Positions 50,496-60,400 of a stretch of DNA of 64,000 nucleotides are shown in pieces. The stretch spans positions 15,724 to 79,723 of the forward strand of contig JAQBDA010000315.1 in NCBI GenBank assembly GCA_032124675.1. The letters run 5' to 3'. How positions within the stretch are numbered: the stretch's first letter is position 1; each line of letters begins with the position of its first letter. The notes under the pieces were generated by a model. The model was not told the origin of the DNA and ran no database searches. It was given only the letters and a program-made list of their open reading frames with translations. The position numbers and the translations under genes are program-made. This stretch comes from JAQBDA01 sp032124675. Lineage in GTDB: Bacteria > Chloroflexota > Anaerolineae > Anaerolineales > UBA4823.

Positions 50496-51251
50496 TCAAC
50501 CTTCGATCACCTTCTCGATCACCCAATAATGTGAAAGCCCAAAAACACCCAAGGGCGTTCTCTCCATTCGCAGCAGCAGCGACCGCAAATTACGCCCCAG
50601 GGCAGGCGTGCGGGCGATGATATTGTCGTATGCGCCGAAGATCACCGTTCGCTCGATGTATTTCAGGGGCAGCCCGGCAAACAGGTGGGATAGATCGCGG
50701 CGGGTGTAAACTCGAACATGCGGTGCAAGGCGGTCCCGGATGCTGCGAGGCAGGTAATTAACCAGCGGGATATTCCCAAAATGATAGCGGCCACGCCAGA
50801 AGATGCCGTGCGTCTCGAAGGGATAGCCGCGGTTGGGGACGAACAGCGCCAGCCGTCCACCGGGGCGCAGCACGCGCAGCATTTCTTGGGCTGCTGATCG
50901 ATCGTCCAGGACATGTTCCAGCACCTCGTGACTCAGTATGAAATCTATGCTTTCGTCGGGGAAGGGTAAATGCTCGCCGGCCGCGTTGATGACACGCTCT
51001 GACCTCTGCCGGGCTTGTACGGCACGGTCAAGCTCGTATTCCAGACCGATCACCTTTCCTGCGTGGGGTGCCAGATGTTCGATATACGTGCCTATCCCGC
51101 AGCCGTTTTCGAGCACCAGTCCTGATAGGCGCTTGCCGGCGGCCTGCAGGATCATATTCAAGCGCCGCTCCTGCCCTGCACGCCAGACATACGAAGGCTC
51201 CCCGCGCAGGGCAGCCTTTTCCATATTCCGCTCAGGGTGAGGGAGGGTCAT
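50496..51251 (-). CDS. SAM-dependent methyltransferase
   Basis: The class I methyltransferase (251 residues from the ATG at 51251, which overlaps the stop of the upstream gene as ATGA) has motif I LVLENGCGIGTY near residue 44, IGLEYELDRAVQ near 68 and DFILSHEVLEHVLDD near 100. A LSHYWVIEKVIEG end follows. An ATG 12 bases earlier is an alternative start. It is the last gene of a five-gene minus-strand operon that includes UbiE and UbiX, and its substrate is unknown. Confidence 0.78.
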   Translation of the reverse strand: MTLPHPERNMEKAALRGEPSYVWRAGQERRLNMILQAAGKRLSGLVLENGCGIGTYIEHLAPHAGKVIGLEYELDRAVQARQRSERVINAAGEHLPFPDESIDFILSHEVLEHVLDDRSAAQEMLRVLRPGGRLALFVPNRGYPFETHGIFWRGRYHFGNIPLVNYLPRSIRDRLAPHVRVYTRRDLSHLFAGLPLKYIERTVIFGAYDNIIARTPALGRNLRSLLLRMERTPLGVFGLSHYWVIEKVIEG

Positions 51252-51724
51252 TTGATATCCCATTCCTGTTTAAAACCGAACCCCTGGCGGTTATCTACCA
51301 GGCGCACCCAGCCCGGGAGAAAGGCATACAGGCGGTTCAGCGCCATGATATCTTTCATTCCAGATACAAAAGGGAATTTTTGCAGGTAGGCTTGCCAGGC
51401 GATCTCCCATTCCAGTCCATCTTCCACCTGGACGACCTGGCCGCGCATCTGCAGGCCGCGAATATCCTGCCAGTCAGAGCACTGCGGGTATATGGCAGCC
51501 CCAGCGCGCCGTTCATAGGCAAGGTCTTGACCGTGCTGGCTTTTAGGGTCGGAGAAGAAGTAAAATCGCAGGCTTTCAGGGGGAGAAGTGGGAGTGCCGG
51601 TAAGTTGGGCGGCAAAATACACGGGCGCGGCATGCGGCAGCCCGGCTACCCCGGTCGTGGCCAGGGTCATGGTGGATAGGGACAGCAGCTCAGTCAGGAG
51701 GTCGATTTGTCCATCCCTTTCCAT
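51248..51724 (-). CDS. Pyridoxamine 5'-phosphate oxidase-like flavoprotein
   Basis: The 158-residue split-barrel protein has LATTGVAGLPHAAPVYFA near residue 20, FYFFSDPKSQHGQDLAYERRAGAAIYP near 55-80 and DIRGLQMRGQVVQVED near 90, as in small FMN- or F420-binding PNPOx-like proteins. The usual substrate is unclear. It overlaps the UbiX gene by 31 bases and the following methyltransferase by 4. Confidence 0.82.
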   Translation of the reverse strand: MERDGQIDLLTELLSLSTMTLATTGVAGLPHAAPVYFAAQLTGTPTSPPESLRFYFFSDPKSQHGQDLAYERRAGAAIYPQCSDWQDIRGLQMRGQVVQVEDGLEWEIAWQAYLQKFPFVSGMKDIMALNRLYAFLPGWVRLVDNRQGFGFKQEWDIK

Positions 51725-52299
51725 TCCAGGTACTCCTGGTTTTCGATCCCCAGTCGGGCAAGGATTCTACCGGCGGTGTTGTTGATCACATCCTGCAGGG
51801 TTTGCGGCCTGGCATAATAGGCAGGCACAGGCGGGAAGATGATCGCCCCAGCCTCAGCTGCCTGGCTAAGCAAGCGTATGTGGCCGCGGTGCAGCGGCGT
51901 TTCCCGGACGGCAAGCAGCAGCGGGCGGCCTTCTTTCAATGTCACATCAGCAGCACGTGAGATCAGATCATTGGCATATGAGTTGGCGATAGCAGAGAGA
52001 GTCTTAATCGAACAAGGGACGACGACCATTCCCAGCGTGCTGAACGAGCCGGAGGCGATCGCAGCACCGATATCCTGGTGGTTGTAATTCACCTGTGCCA
52101 GACTCTGTACATCACTGACCTTCCAGGTTGTTTCCTGGGCGATCGTGGCGCGCGCCGCAGGGGAAAGCACCAGATGGGTCTCGATGCCCCCTGGTGCTAA
52201 GATCTCTAGCAGGCGGATGCCGATGATCACGCCAGAAGCCCCTGTAATGCCGATCACCAGGCGGCGCGGCGGGACGGTTTTGCGTTCATCATTGCTCAT
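51694..52299 (-). CDS. ubiX: Flavin prenyltransferase (UbiX/Pad1 family)
   Basis: The 201-residue protein has the FMN loop IGITGASGVIIGIRL near residue 16, GSFSTLGMVVVPCSIKTLSAIANSY near 83, and LAVRETPLHRGHIRLL near 130, typical of UbiX. The family makes prenylated FMN for the UbiD decarboxylase; UbiD is not in the window. It overlaps the UbiE stop by 4 bases, and the pair suggests a menaquinone or related quinone pathway. Confidence 0.93.
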   Translation of the reverse strand: MSNDERKTVPPRRLVIGITGASGVIIGIRLLEILAPGGIETHLVLSPAARATIAQETTWKVSDVQSLAQVNYNHQDIGAAIASGSFSTLGMVVVPCSIKTLSAIANSYANDLISRAADVTLKEGRPLLLAVRETPLHRGHIRLLSQAAEAGAIIFPPVPAYYARPQTLQDVINNTAGRILARLGIENQEYLEWKGMDKSTS

Positions 52300-53000
52300 T
52301 TTTTACCCCAATGGATGGCGACTGTGTCCAGCATATAGCGCCGGAAACCGACATTGCGGAATCCTGCCGAGAGCATGCGCTCTGCCAACTGCTCGGCAGG
52401 CAAGAATGATTCGGTAGAGTCAGGCAGGTAGCGGTAGGCATCTGCTTCACCGCTGATCATCCCCCCTAAGGTGGGGATTACGGTATGCAGGTGGAAGTTG
52501 ATGAACGGCGCTAGGGGACTGCTCGGCGGGCGGGTAGTATCCAGCGCAACCATTACCCCGCCTGGTTTCAGCACCCGGTGCTGTTGGAACAGGCATCTGC
52601 GGATGTCGCTGACGTTGCGCAGCAAGAAGCCCGAGACAACGGCATGGAAGCTCTCATCCGGGTATGGGAGCCACAGTGCGTCGGCTGCGTTCCAATCGAA
52701 GCGGGATGCGCCCAGACGTGCTCTGCCCGCCCGCATCATTCCCAGGGTGAAATCTGCGGCAACCGTGCGGGAATCCGGATGCTGGCGGATGGCTTCTTGT
52801 GCCAGGTCACCGGTACCGGCACCCACATCGAGCAGATTGCCCGCCGGGGGAAGGTCTGCCCTGCGGATCACTTCTCTACGCCAGCGCACATCCTGCCCGA
52901 AGGTCATCAGGCGGTTCATCAGGTCATAGCGGTGGGCGATGCGGTTGAACATTCCCTGCACGTAGCGGGCGCGTTCGTTGCCAGTGAGATTGGCCATCAT
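52296..53000 (-). CDS. ubiE: Demethylmenaquinone/ubiquinone methyltransferase (UbiE/MenG)
   Basis: The 234-residue methyltransferase has the N-terminal VQGMFNRIAHRYDLMNRLMTFGQDVRWR signature, motif I LLDVGAGTGDLAQEA near 60, FHAVVSGFLLRNVSDIRRCL near 115, and the RVLKPGGVMVALDTTRP segment near 140. It C-methylates the quinone ring in menaquinone synthesis. Its start overlaps the MFS stop by 1 base (TAATG). Confidence 0.92.
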   Translation of the reverse strand: MMANLTGNERARYVQGMFNRIAHRYDLMNRLMTFGQDVRWRREVIRRADLPPAGNLLDVGAGTGDLAQEAIRQHPDSRTVAADFTLGMMRAGRARLGASRFDWNAADALWLPYPDESFHAVVSGFLLRNVSDIRRCLFQQHRVLKPGGVMVALDTTRPPSSPLAPFINFHLHTVIPTLGGMISGEADAYRYLPDSTESFLPAEQLAERMLSAGFRNVGFRRYMLDTVAIHWGKK

Positions 53001-55012
53001 TACTGCGCCGTACTCCCCTGGAGCAGGGCAGCGTCTTCTTCCCTGGCGACCCGGCGACCTTCATCGACGTTCACCCGGGTCAGCAGGTAGCCCCCGATCA
53101 CGAAGAAAGCGATGATGCTCAATACTGCTGGACGGCTGCTGTTGAATGTGGTGGCAGCAAATGCGAACAGCAATGGTCCCAGGATGGCAGAGAACTTCTC
53201 CATGACACTGAACATACCGAAGAACTCTCCACTCTTGGATGCCGGGGACATGACCGAGAACAGGCTGCGGCTCAGCGCCTGGCTGCCGCCCTGCACCACA
53301 GCCACCATCCAGGCCAGGAACCAGAACTCCACGACCGAGTTAACGAAGAAGCCCCATACGGCGATGACTGCATAGACGATTAGAGCCAGCAAGATGCTGT
53401 TTTTCGTGTCCATCTGCTCCGCCAGACCCGAAAATAACGGCCGTCCAAGCAAGGCTGACAGCAGCAGCCCGAACAGCTCGACAGCCAAAATCAGCCCAAT
53501 GATCAATCCCAGGTTGCTCTCACGCTGCGGGGGCATAACCTCGAACTGCGCCAGGCTCATCTGTGAGCCGCTGGAAGAAGAGTTTTGATCGCCCGTGTTG
53601 ATCACAATCAGTGTGTGCTCGCCGGGTTCTTCAGCCTCCACAATCTCGGCTTCGCCATAGCGCAGCGTCGGGTTGTAAGCGTCGATCGTCAGCGGCTGGT
53701 CTGTTTCCGGGTCGATCAAAGGCTGTCCATCCATTTCTGCTGCCCAGATCCCATGATCCGGTCCGGTGCTGTAAGTGAGCTCGACCCGCCTTCCGTTGAA
53801 AACAATCTGGTAGGCTGCCCCAGACTGGTCGGTGGTCCGGTATTCCACGCTCTGGTCTGCTCCGATCTGATTGGCGGAAATGGTTTCCTCCGCCCAGCTG
53901 CCCTGGTATTCTACCGGTGCCTGTTCAACGAGATAGACGCCTTCCCCCAGTGCAGCAGCAGTAGTTGCGTAAGGCGCAGGGGGCATGCCGCTGACATCTG
54001 CCGGCAGCAGCCGGGAACTGGCAATGCCAACCAGCGGCAGAGCCACCATGTTATAGAGTACAAATGCCAGGTAGAATGGGCGGCGGGTATCGGTTTTGCC
54101 GGGCAGGCGCCCAAATATCAAACTATAAGGGATGGCGACGAACTGGACCAGCAACAGCGCCAGGACCAGCGAAATGCTGTCGAAGCCAAGTTCTGCGCCA
54201 TAGATAGCTGCCACTCCGATGATCGTGCCGATGCCATCGGCATAGATCAGGAAGGCGACCAGGAACTTCAACAGCTCTCGATAACGACCGACATCTTTCA
54301 GCGTTTCTATCAGGCGTTTGAAGCTTGCACCCACAATCGAAACACCTGGGGAGAGTTTTACCGTGGCGGAGGGTGGTTCGGGTACGCGCAGGAAGAGCGG
54401 AATGGAGAATACTCCCCACCACAGTGCCACACTGAGGAAGGATAGGCGTGCCCCCCAGGTGCCCGGGAGGAGCTGGATCATAGCGATGTTAATCGCCAGC
54501 AGCAGACCTCCTCCGAGATAGCCGATAGCAAAACCGCGCGCCGAGACACTATCCCGGTCCTCCTCATTGGCGACATGTGGCAGCAAAGCATCGTAAAACA
54601 CATTTGCACCCGTCCAGCCGATGCGCCCAAAGACGAACAACAGCGAGGCCAGCAGCCAATCACCGGTATCGACCAGCACCAGCAGCCCTGTTCCCACGAT
54701 CCCCATACCGAAGAAGATCGCCAGGAAGCGTTTCTTGCCGCGCATCACGTCCGAGATCGTGCCCAGGATAGGCGAGAGGAGGGCGACGATGAATAGGGAA
54801 ATGCTCAACCCGGCGCTCCAATACGCCGTTGCAACAGCCGGGCTGGAGAGGGTCGATCCAGCTACCTGGCTGTAATAGACGGGAAGAACAGCTGCCAAAA
54901 TTGTTGTGGCGAAAGCCGAGTTCGCCCAATCGTAGAGAGTCCAGGCACGGATGCGGCGCTTATATTCGCTTTCAGTAATCCCCTGGGATGCGGTCATGCT
55001 GATAGATGCCAT
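53000..55012 (-). CDS. MFS transporter (UMF1/Atg22-like) with a large beta-rich insertion
   Basis: The 670-residue protein starts with WTLYDWANSAFATTILAAVLPVYY (residues 24-47), the Atg22/UMF1-type MFS signature, and has about twelve membrane segments. Residues 336-498 are a soluble insertion between membrane segments. It has alternating strands, YQGSWAEETIS, VELTYSTGPDHGIWAAEMDG and GEHTLIVINTG, in the style of carbohydrate-binding jelly rolls. UMF1-type proteins usually have about 420-450 residues. It heads the UbiE/UbiX operon. AAGGAG lies 6 bases before the ATG. The substrate is unknown. Confidence 0.8.
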   Translation of the reverse strand: MASISMTASQGITESEYKRRIRAWTLYDWANSAFATTILAAVLPVYYSQVAGSTLSSPAVATAYWSAGLSISLFIVALLSPILGTISDVMRGKKRFLAIFFGMGIVGTGLLVLVDTGDWLLASLLFVFGRIGWTGANVFYDALLPHVANEEDRDSVSARGFAIGYLGGGLLLAINIAMIQLLPGTWGARLSFLSVALWWGVFSIPLFLRVPEPPSATVKLSPGVSIVGASFKRLIETLKDVGRYRELLKFLVAFLIYADGIGTIIGVAAIYGAELGFDSISLVLALLLVQFVAIPYSLIFGRLPGKTDTRRPFYLAFVLYNMVALPLVGIASSRLLPADVSGMPPAPYATTAAALGEGVYLVEQAPVEYQGSWAEETISANQIGADQSVEYRTTDQSGAAYQIVFNGRRVELTYSTGPDHGIWAAEMDGQPLIDPETDQPLTIDAYNPTLRYGEAEIVEAEEPGEHTLIVINTGDQNSSSSGSQMSLAQFEVMPPQRESNLGLIIGLILAVELFGLLLSALLGRPLFSGLAEQMDTKNSILLALIVYAVIAVWGFFVNSVVEFWFLAWMVAVVQGGSQALSRSLFSVMSPASKSGEFFGMFSVMEKFSAILGPLLFAFAATTFNSSRPAVLSIIAFFVIGGYLLTRVNVDEGRRVAREEDAALLQGSTAQ

Positions 55013-55090
55013 TCTGTTCTCCTTAACCTGGATGTGTGACTGTGGCTCTAACTATGCTGGTTCTGTTGTAGCGGTATGTGGTTGGAGATA

Positions 55091-55096
55091 ATTATA
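55091..55096 (-). promoter_or_regulatory. -10 box of MFS-ubiE operon
   Basis: Minus-strand TATAAT is about 80 bases before the MFS start codon; a -35 element is not obvious. Confidence 0.45.
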
Positions 55097-55258
55097 GCTG
55101 ATTCAGCACCCTGAAGATATACCGGATAGTGCCCACCCTCCCTGGTGCCGAGTGAGAAACCAGCTCAGGTAACAAATTGTTGCAGGCATCCCCTCCCACC
55201 TGGCTTGAATCTGATTTATAATATCAATACACCCTGAAATTTATACTATAGAACCAAC

Positions 55259-55330
55259 GCAGTTGGTGGGTGACGGGGGTGTTTGGGCGGGCATCGCCCG
55301 CCCAAACACCCCCGTCACCCCACCAACTGC
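55259..55330. repeat. 34-bp near-perfect hairpin in the fabF 5' leader
   Basis: The left arm (55259-55292) and right arm (55296-55330) pair over 34 bases with one extra G in the right arm and a 3-base loop (ATC). The core is GGGCGGGC-ATC-GCCCGCCC and the outer part ends in GCAGTTGG / CCAACTGC. It starts about a dozen bases downstream of a possible -10 (TATACT, 55242-55247) and ends 18 bases before the GGAGG of fabF. A similar hairpin lies at 44508-44526. Confidence 0.85.
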
Positions 55331-55360
55331 GAAAATCCAATAAGTATTGGAGGTGGTTGC

Positions 55361-56602
55361 ATGCCGGAAAAAGTAGTCATCACGGGAATGGGTGCCATCA
55401 CATCGGTAGGGCACACAGTAGATGAGATCTGGGGTAATATCCTCAATGGCGTCTCCGGGGTCGGTCCGATCACGCTGTTCGATGACCGCGAATTTGGGGT
55501 ACATTTTGCATGTGAGGTGAAAGATTTCCATCCTGAGAAGGTAATGAATCCCCGGGAAGCTCGCCGCCGAGACCGCTACCAGCAGTTCAGCACGGTGGCA
55601 GTACAGGCGGCAATCCAGCAGGCAGGATTGGTCGATTCGAGCACACGACCAGAGCGGGTGGCAGTCATTCTGTCCTCTGCAATTGGGGGTCTGCATACAT
55701 TATCGGACGCCTTACATACTCTGGCGCAGGACGGGCCGCGACGGCTAAGCCCCTTCGTTATTCCGATGCTGATGTCGAACGGGGCAGCCGGGCTGGTTGC
55801 CATCGATTACGGATTCTCAGGGCCCAGCTTCTCGGTTGCCTCTGCCTGCGCCTCCGGAGCAGATGGGATCGGCACGGCCTGGAGCTTGCTGCGCACCGGC
55901 GTAGCCGATGTAGCCATCACCGGGGCCAGTGAAGCCACGATCACCCCGCTGGGTGTGGGTGCCTTCGACCGCCTGGGTGCCCTATCACGCAGGAACGAGG
56001 ATTACTCCATGACCCCACAGCCCTTCGACCTGAACCGTGACGGTCTGGTGATGGGTGAGGGAGCAGCCATATTGGTGTTGGAGACTGAGACCCATGCCCG
56101 CCGGAGGGGAGCGCTGATCCTGGCGGAGCTGGCAGGCTATGCAGCAACCGCAGACGCATTCCATATCACCGCCCCTGCAGAAGATGGCAGCGGAGGCGCT
56201 GCTGCGATCCGTCTGGCGCTGCAGGCCGCGGGGGTAGAGCCAGATCAGGTGGGGTATATCAATGCCCATGGCACAGCCACCGAACTGAACGACCGCTCGG
56301 AGACGCATGCAATTAAGACTGCATTCGGTGATTTGGCGTATAATATACCCGTTTCGTCGACGAAATCCATGACCGGGCATATGATGGGCGCAACCGGTGC
56401 ATTGGAGGCGATCTTCTGCGTGCTGGCAATCCGGGAGGGAGTTGTACCACCAACTGCTCACTACCAGACTCCCGACCCAGAGTGCGACCTGGACTATGTT
56501 CCCAACCAGGCACGCCAGATCCCGGTCCGGGTGGCGCTCAGCAATGCCTTCGGTTTTGGAGGCCATAACGCAGTTCTGGTCATCCGCGGTTACAATAATT
56601 AG
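55361..56602 (+). CDS. fabF: Beta-ketoacyl-ACP synthase II
   Basis: The protein, 413 residues from the ATG with GGAGG 7 bases before it, has the KAS active-site Cys in VASACASGADGIGTAW near 165, the two His sites in NAHGTATELND near 302 and SMTGHMMGATGALEA near 338, and the C-terminal SNAFGFGGHNAVLV. It condenses malonyl-ACP with acyl-ACP in fatty acid elongation in the cytoplasm. The earlier in-frame start at 55283 lies inside the hairpin arm and is not used. rnc and smc follow on the same strand. Confidence 0.95.
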   Translation: MPEKVVITGMGAITSVGHTVDEIWGNILNGVSGVGPITLFDDREFGVHFACEVKDFHPEKVMNPREARRRDRYQQFSTVAVQAAIQQAGLVDSSTRPERVAVILSSAIGGLHTLSDALHTLAQDGPRRLSPFVIPMLMSNGAAGLVAIDYGFSGPSFSVASACASGADGIGTAWSLLRTGVADVAITGASEATITPLGVGAFDRLGALSRRNEDYSMTPQPFDLNRDGLVMGEGAAILVLETETHARRRGALILAELAGYAATADAFHITAPAEDGSGGAAAIRLALQAAGVEPDQVGYINAHGTATELNDRSETHAIKTAFGDLAYNIPVSSTKSMTGHMMGATGALEAIFCVLAIREGVVPPTAHYQTPDPECDLDYVPNQARQIPVRVALSNAFGFGGHNAVLVIRGYNN

Positions 56603-56678
56603 GAATGGAACTGATGGAACGCCAGATTCCCGGCCTGTGGTGGGGTGTCTGACGCTCCCTGAGTTCTGGGAGGTGGAA

Positions 56679-57452
56679 ATGGACGAATCTCAGGGTATCC
56701 ATGCGGATGCTCCGGTGCAATCCGTGTCGGAGAATCCGCTGGAGAATCCGCCGGAAACACTGCCGGAAACACCGCAGGCTTTCTCTCGCCGCCTGGGGCT
56801 GCAGTTTTTAGATATTCTGCTGCTGAACAGGGCGCTGACCCACCGGTCATATTTGAACGAACATCCCGATGCACTGGAAGATAACGAGCGCCTGGAGTTC
56901 CTGGGTGACGCGGTGCTCGATTTCCTGGTTGGTGCCTGGTTGTACAACCATTATCCAGAAATGAGGGAAGGGGAGCTCACTCGGATGCGTTCTGCGCTGG
57001 TACGTACCGAAACACTTGCAGATTTCGCGGTCATAATTGGCCTGGGTGATGTAATGCGCCTGGGACGCGGAGAAGATGACAGCGGGGGGCGTGAGCGCCC
57101 GGCGATCTTGTGCGGTATGTTCGAGGCGCTCGTTGGAGCATTGTATATCGAATCGGGGTTTATTGCGGTGTCCGCCTTCATCGAGCCGTTCCTGGTAGAG
57201 GCAGCTGCGCAGGTAATTGCGGGTCGTGATGACCATGACGCCAAGAGTTTGTTTCAAGAATGGGCACAATCCCAGAGTTTGGGAACCCCCTTATACCGTA
57301 CTTTGGCTGCACACGGGCCGGATCATGCCAAGACTTTCGAGGTAGAAGTCGAGGTGGATGGGACTGTCTATGGTCATGGTGTCGGTAAAAGTAAGCAGGC
57401 GGCTGCCAAAGTAGCTGCCCGGATGGCTTTGCGAGCCCTGGGTTTAGAATGA
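56679..57452 (+). CDS. rnc: Ribonuclease III
   Basis: The 257-residue protein starts at the ATG with GGGAGG 5 bases upstream. It has the catalytic HRSYLNEHPDALEDNERLEFLGDAVL (residues 56-80) and the second metal site CGMFEALVGALYIESG near 145. A dsRNA-binding domain (DAKSLFQEWAQSQ to the end) follows. RNase III cuts double-stranded RNA in rRNA maturation and mRNA control. An acidic N-terminal extension of about 35 residues has a four-residue repeat encoded by a 12-base tandem array at 56730-56777. It lies between fabF and smc. Confidence 0.95.
   Translation: MDESQGIHADAPVQSVSENPLENPPETLPETPQAFSRRLGLQFLDILLLNRALTHRSYLNEHPDALEDNERLEFLGDAVLDFLVGAWLYNHYPEMREGELTRMRSALVRTETLADFAVIIGLGDVMRLGRGEDDSGGRERPAILCGMFEALVGALYIESGFIAVSAFIEPFLVEAAAQVIAGRDDHDAKSLFQEWAQSQSLGTPLYRTLAAHGPDHAKTFEVEVEVDGTVYGHGVGKSKQAAAKVAARMALRALGLE
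56730..56777 (+). repeat. 12-base tandem repeat in rnc N-terminal extension
   Basis: GAGAATCCGCTG, GAGAATCCGCCG, GAAACACTGCCG and GAAACACCGCAG lie in tandem. They encode ENPL-ENPP-ETLP-ETPQ. Confidence 0.7.
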
Positions 57453-57483
57453 CGGATAATCATCAATGGATAGGCGAGTGGAT

Positions 57484-60400
57484 ATGGCTGCCCAGTTAAA
57501 GTCGCTGGAGCTGCAGGGGTATAAGACTTTTGCCAGCCGCACGCTGTTCGAGTTTGCGGGGCGTGTCACCGCGATCGTCGGGCCGAACGGTTCCGGCAAA
57601 TCGAATATCGCTGACAGTATGCGCTGGGTGCTCGGAGAGCAGTCCTACAGTCTGCTGCGCGGCAGGAAAACCGAGGATATGATCTTCTCCGGCTCCGATC
57701 AGCGATCGCGTGCCGGTATGGCTTCAGCGACGGTGGTATTCGACAACAGTGACGGCTGGCTGCCGATCGATTTCAGCGAGGTATCCGTTGCCCGGCGTGC
57801 CTACCGGGATGGCAACAACGAATACCTGATCAATGGTCAGCGGGTGCGCTTGAGAGACGTCACCGAACTGCTGGCGCAATCCGGTCTGGCGGAGCGCACC
57901 TATACCATCATCGGGCAGGGTGTAGTGGATGCCGTCCTGGCGCTCAAAGCGGAAGAACGCCGTAAGCTGTTCGAAGAAGCTGCCGGGATCGGCCTGTACC
58001 GCAGCCGGCGCGAAGAAGCGGTGCGCCGCCTGGAAACCACCCGGCGCAACCTGGACCGCGTTCAGGATATCCTGGCTGAGCTGCAGCCGCGTCTGCGAAG
58101 CCTGGAGCGTCAGGCTCGCCGGGCGAATGATTATGAACAGGTGCGGGCTGATTTGAAGATGATGCTGTATGAATGGTACGGATACCACTGGCATCGCGCC
58201 CAGATGGAGCTGACCGAAGCACGTCAGATCACCCGCAGCCAGGAAACTGCGCTCAAGCACACCCGCCGGAGCGTGGGGGTAGTGGACGAAAGGTTGGCCG
58301 CTTCTCGGGACCACATCCACCAGCTGCGCGGGCGCTTGAACGGCTGGCACCGCCTGCTGGCACAGCTGCATAGCCGCCAGGAGAGCCTGGGACGCCAACT
58401 GGCAGTGTCTGACGAGCGCCGCCGAGCGCTGGAGAGCCAGCAGATTGATCTCCAAGCAGACCTATCCCGGCTGGAGGAGGAACTGGTCTTGCACTCCGAC
58501 CGTCTGGCTGGTACGCAGCAAGAGGAAGTACGTCTTAAAGCGGAATGGGATGAAGCCCGGGAGCAGCTCAATGCCGTTCAGGCGGTGCTGGACCTGCGCC
58601 AGCAGGAGCGGGCTGCTGCTGAGGCTTCCTTGCAGGAAGCCCGAGGGCAGCTATCCGCTCTAAGTGAGCGCCAGGTGCATGTTCAGGCACATCTGACCGA
58701 ACGCCAGGCAAGTCTAGAAAGGCTGCAGATAAGCCGCCAGACTGCTGAGGAGGCAGCTTCAGGTCTGGAGAGCACCCTTCAAGATGCTCTGATGGCTGCC
58801 CAGGGTGCAGACCAGGCACTGGAACAGTCGAAAAACCAGCGTCAGGCGGCAGAACAGGCGCTCGACCATGTCCGTACAGAATTGGAGAACCTGGAGAGGG
58901 AGCGGGGCAGGTATGAGAAACAGCGTGCTGAATTGGGGGCGGTGGTCGCCCGGCAGGGTGCCCAACTGGAAGTGCTTCAACAGGCAGAAGCAAATCTGTC
59001 CGGCTATGCCCGCGGCGCGCAGGTTTTAATCCAGGCGGCGCGCGAGGCGCGCCTTGCGGCAGACTCAAATGCATTAGGAAGCCAGCTTGAGGTACCTGTG
59101 GAGCTTGAAGCAGCCATCGCTGCAGCCCTGGGTGAGTTCCTGGACAGCGTCACCCTGGAAAGATCGGCGCTGGTTGACTCTGCCCTGGATATGCTTGCCC
59201 GGCAATCTGCGCGCGGCGTTGTCCTGCCGCTAGATAATCTGGCAGTAGAAGCTGCGCCGGATGCTGCCTATGCCGGAATTGATGGTTATATCGGGCGCGC
59301 TTCTGAGCTGGTGGGCTGCCGTTCCGCACTGCGCCCGGCGGTCGATTTGATCCTGGGTGAAACACTGATCGTGCACGACCGGCGTTCTGCGCGGCGGGTC
59401 ATCGACCGGGCTCGATCTTCCGGTACCCGTCACCTGAGAGCTGTCACGTTGGAGGGTGAGGTCTTCTCGACCTCAGGCCCGGTATTTTCTGCGCAGGACG
59501 GGAAATCCAGCACGTTGACCCGTACACGCCAGATCAAAGAATTGGGCGAGCAGCTTGCTCAGGCGCAGACTCGTCTGGCAGACCTGGATGAGCGTCTTGA
59601 GTCAAACCGCTCCCGTATACAAACCGTTGCTGAGGCTGTCCAGGGGGCAGAGCATGACCTGCGGGCCGCTCGGGGTGATGAGGAAAAACTAGAGGTTGCG
59701 CATAGACGAGCAAGAGCTGCCGTTGAGCAAGCCGAGCGTGAGGCAGCCTGGCAGGTCCAGCAGCAGCAGAGGATCGAAGCGGAGATACAGGAAGGCCGGG
59801 TGCAGATCGAGCAGGCAGACGTCGAGCTGCGCAGCCTGGAGGATCAGACCAATGCTGCCCGAGAAGCCCTGCGCAGGCGCAGCCATGCTTTTGCCGAGCT
59901 TTCGCTTGACGATCTGCAGGCTCAGGTGAACCACTGGAACACCCTGGCAGCGGTTTCCGAGCAGGCTGCTGGAGATGCCGGTGCCCGCTGGCAGGAGCGC
60001 CAGGCAGCCCAGGAGCACGGCCGCAGCCTGCTTGCCTCCGTCCAGGACCGGCTGCAAGAGAGTATGAGCGCCCAGGCATCCCTGGATGAAGAAAAAGTCA
60101 CCCTGCGACAGGAAGAGGCGCAGGTAAACGATCAAATTAAGGCATTACGAGACCTTATCGATCCGGCTGAAGAAGAACTGGATAGGGCGGAGATCAGCCA
60201 GGTGAGCCTGCAGAAAGAAGAGATCAAGGCCCGGCATGCTTTGAGCCAGACAGAGCATAACCATGCCCAGGCTCGCATCGGGCAGGCACGCCGCCAGGAG
60301 GCTTTGGAGACCTGGCGCCGGCGAATCGAGGACGATTTCGGTCTGGTGGCGTTTGATTACGTTGAGGATGTCTCCGGTCCGACCCCGCTGCCTATGCAGG

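Larger units (their letters stand above)
55013..55360. other. Non-coding divergent region between MFS and fabF genes
   Basis: It carries a -10 box TATAAT on the minus strand (55091-55096) for the MFS operon, and a TATACT word on the plus strand (55242-55247) for fabF. It also carries the long hairpin at 55259-55330. Nothing else is recognised. Confidence 0.6.

Noticed and set aside
55259..55330. Rho-independent terminator before fabF
   Set aside because: No run of T follows on either strand, and the hairpin sits between divergent genes in a leader position, so it would not end an upstream plus-strand gene.
55283..55361. Upstream start of fabF adding 26 residues
   Set aside because: The added residues come from the hairpin arm, and GGAGG lies 7 bases before the internal ATG at 55361, matching the normal FabF N-terminus.
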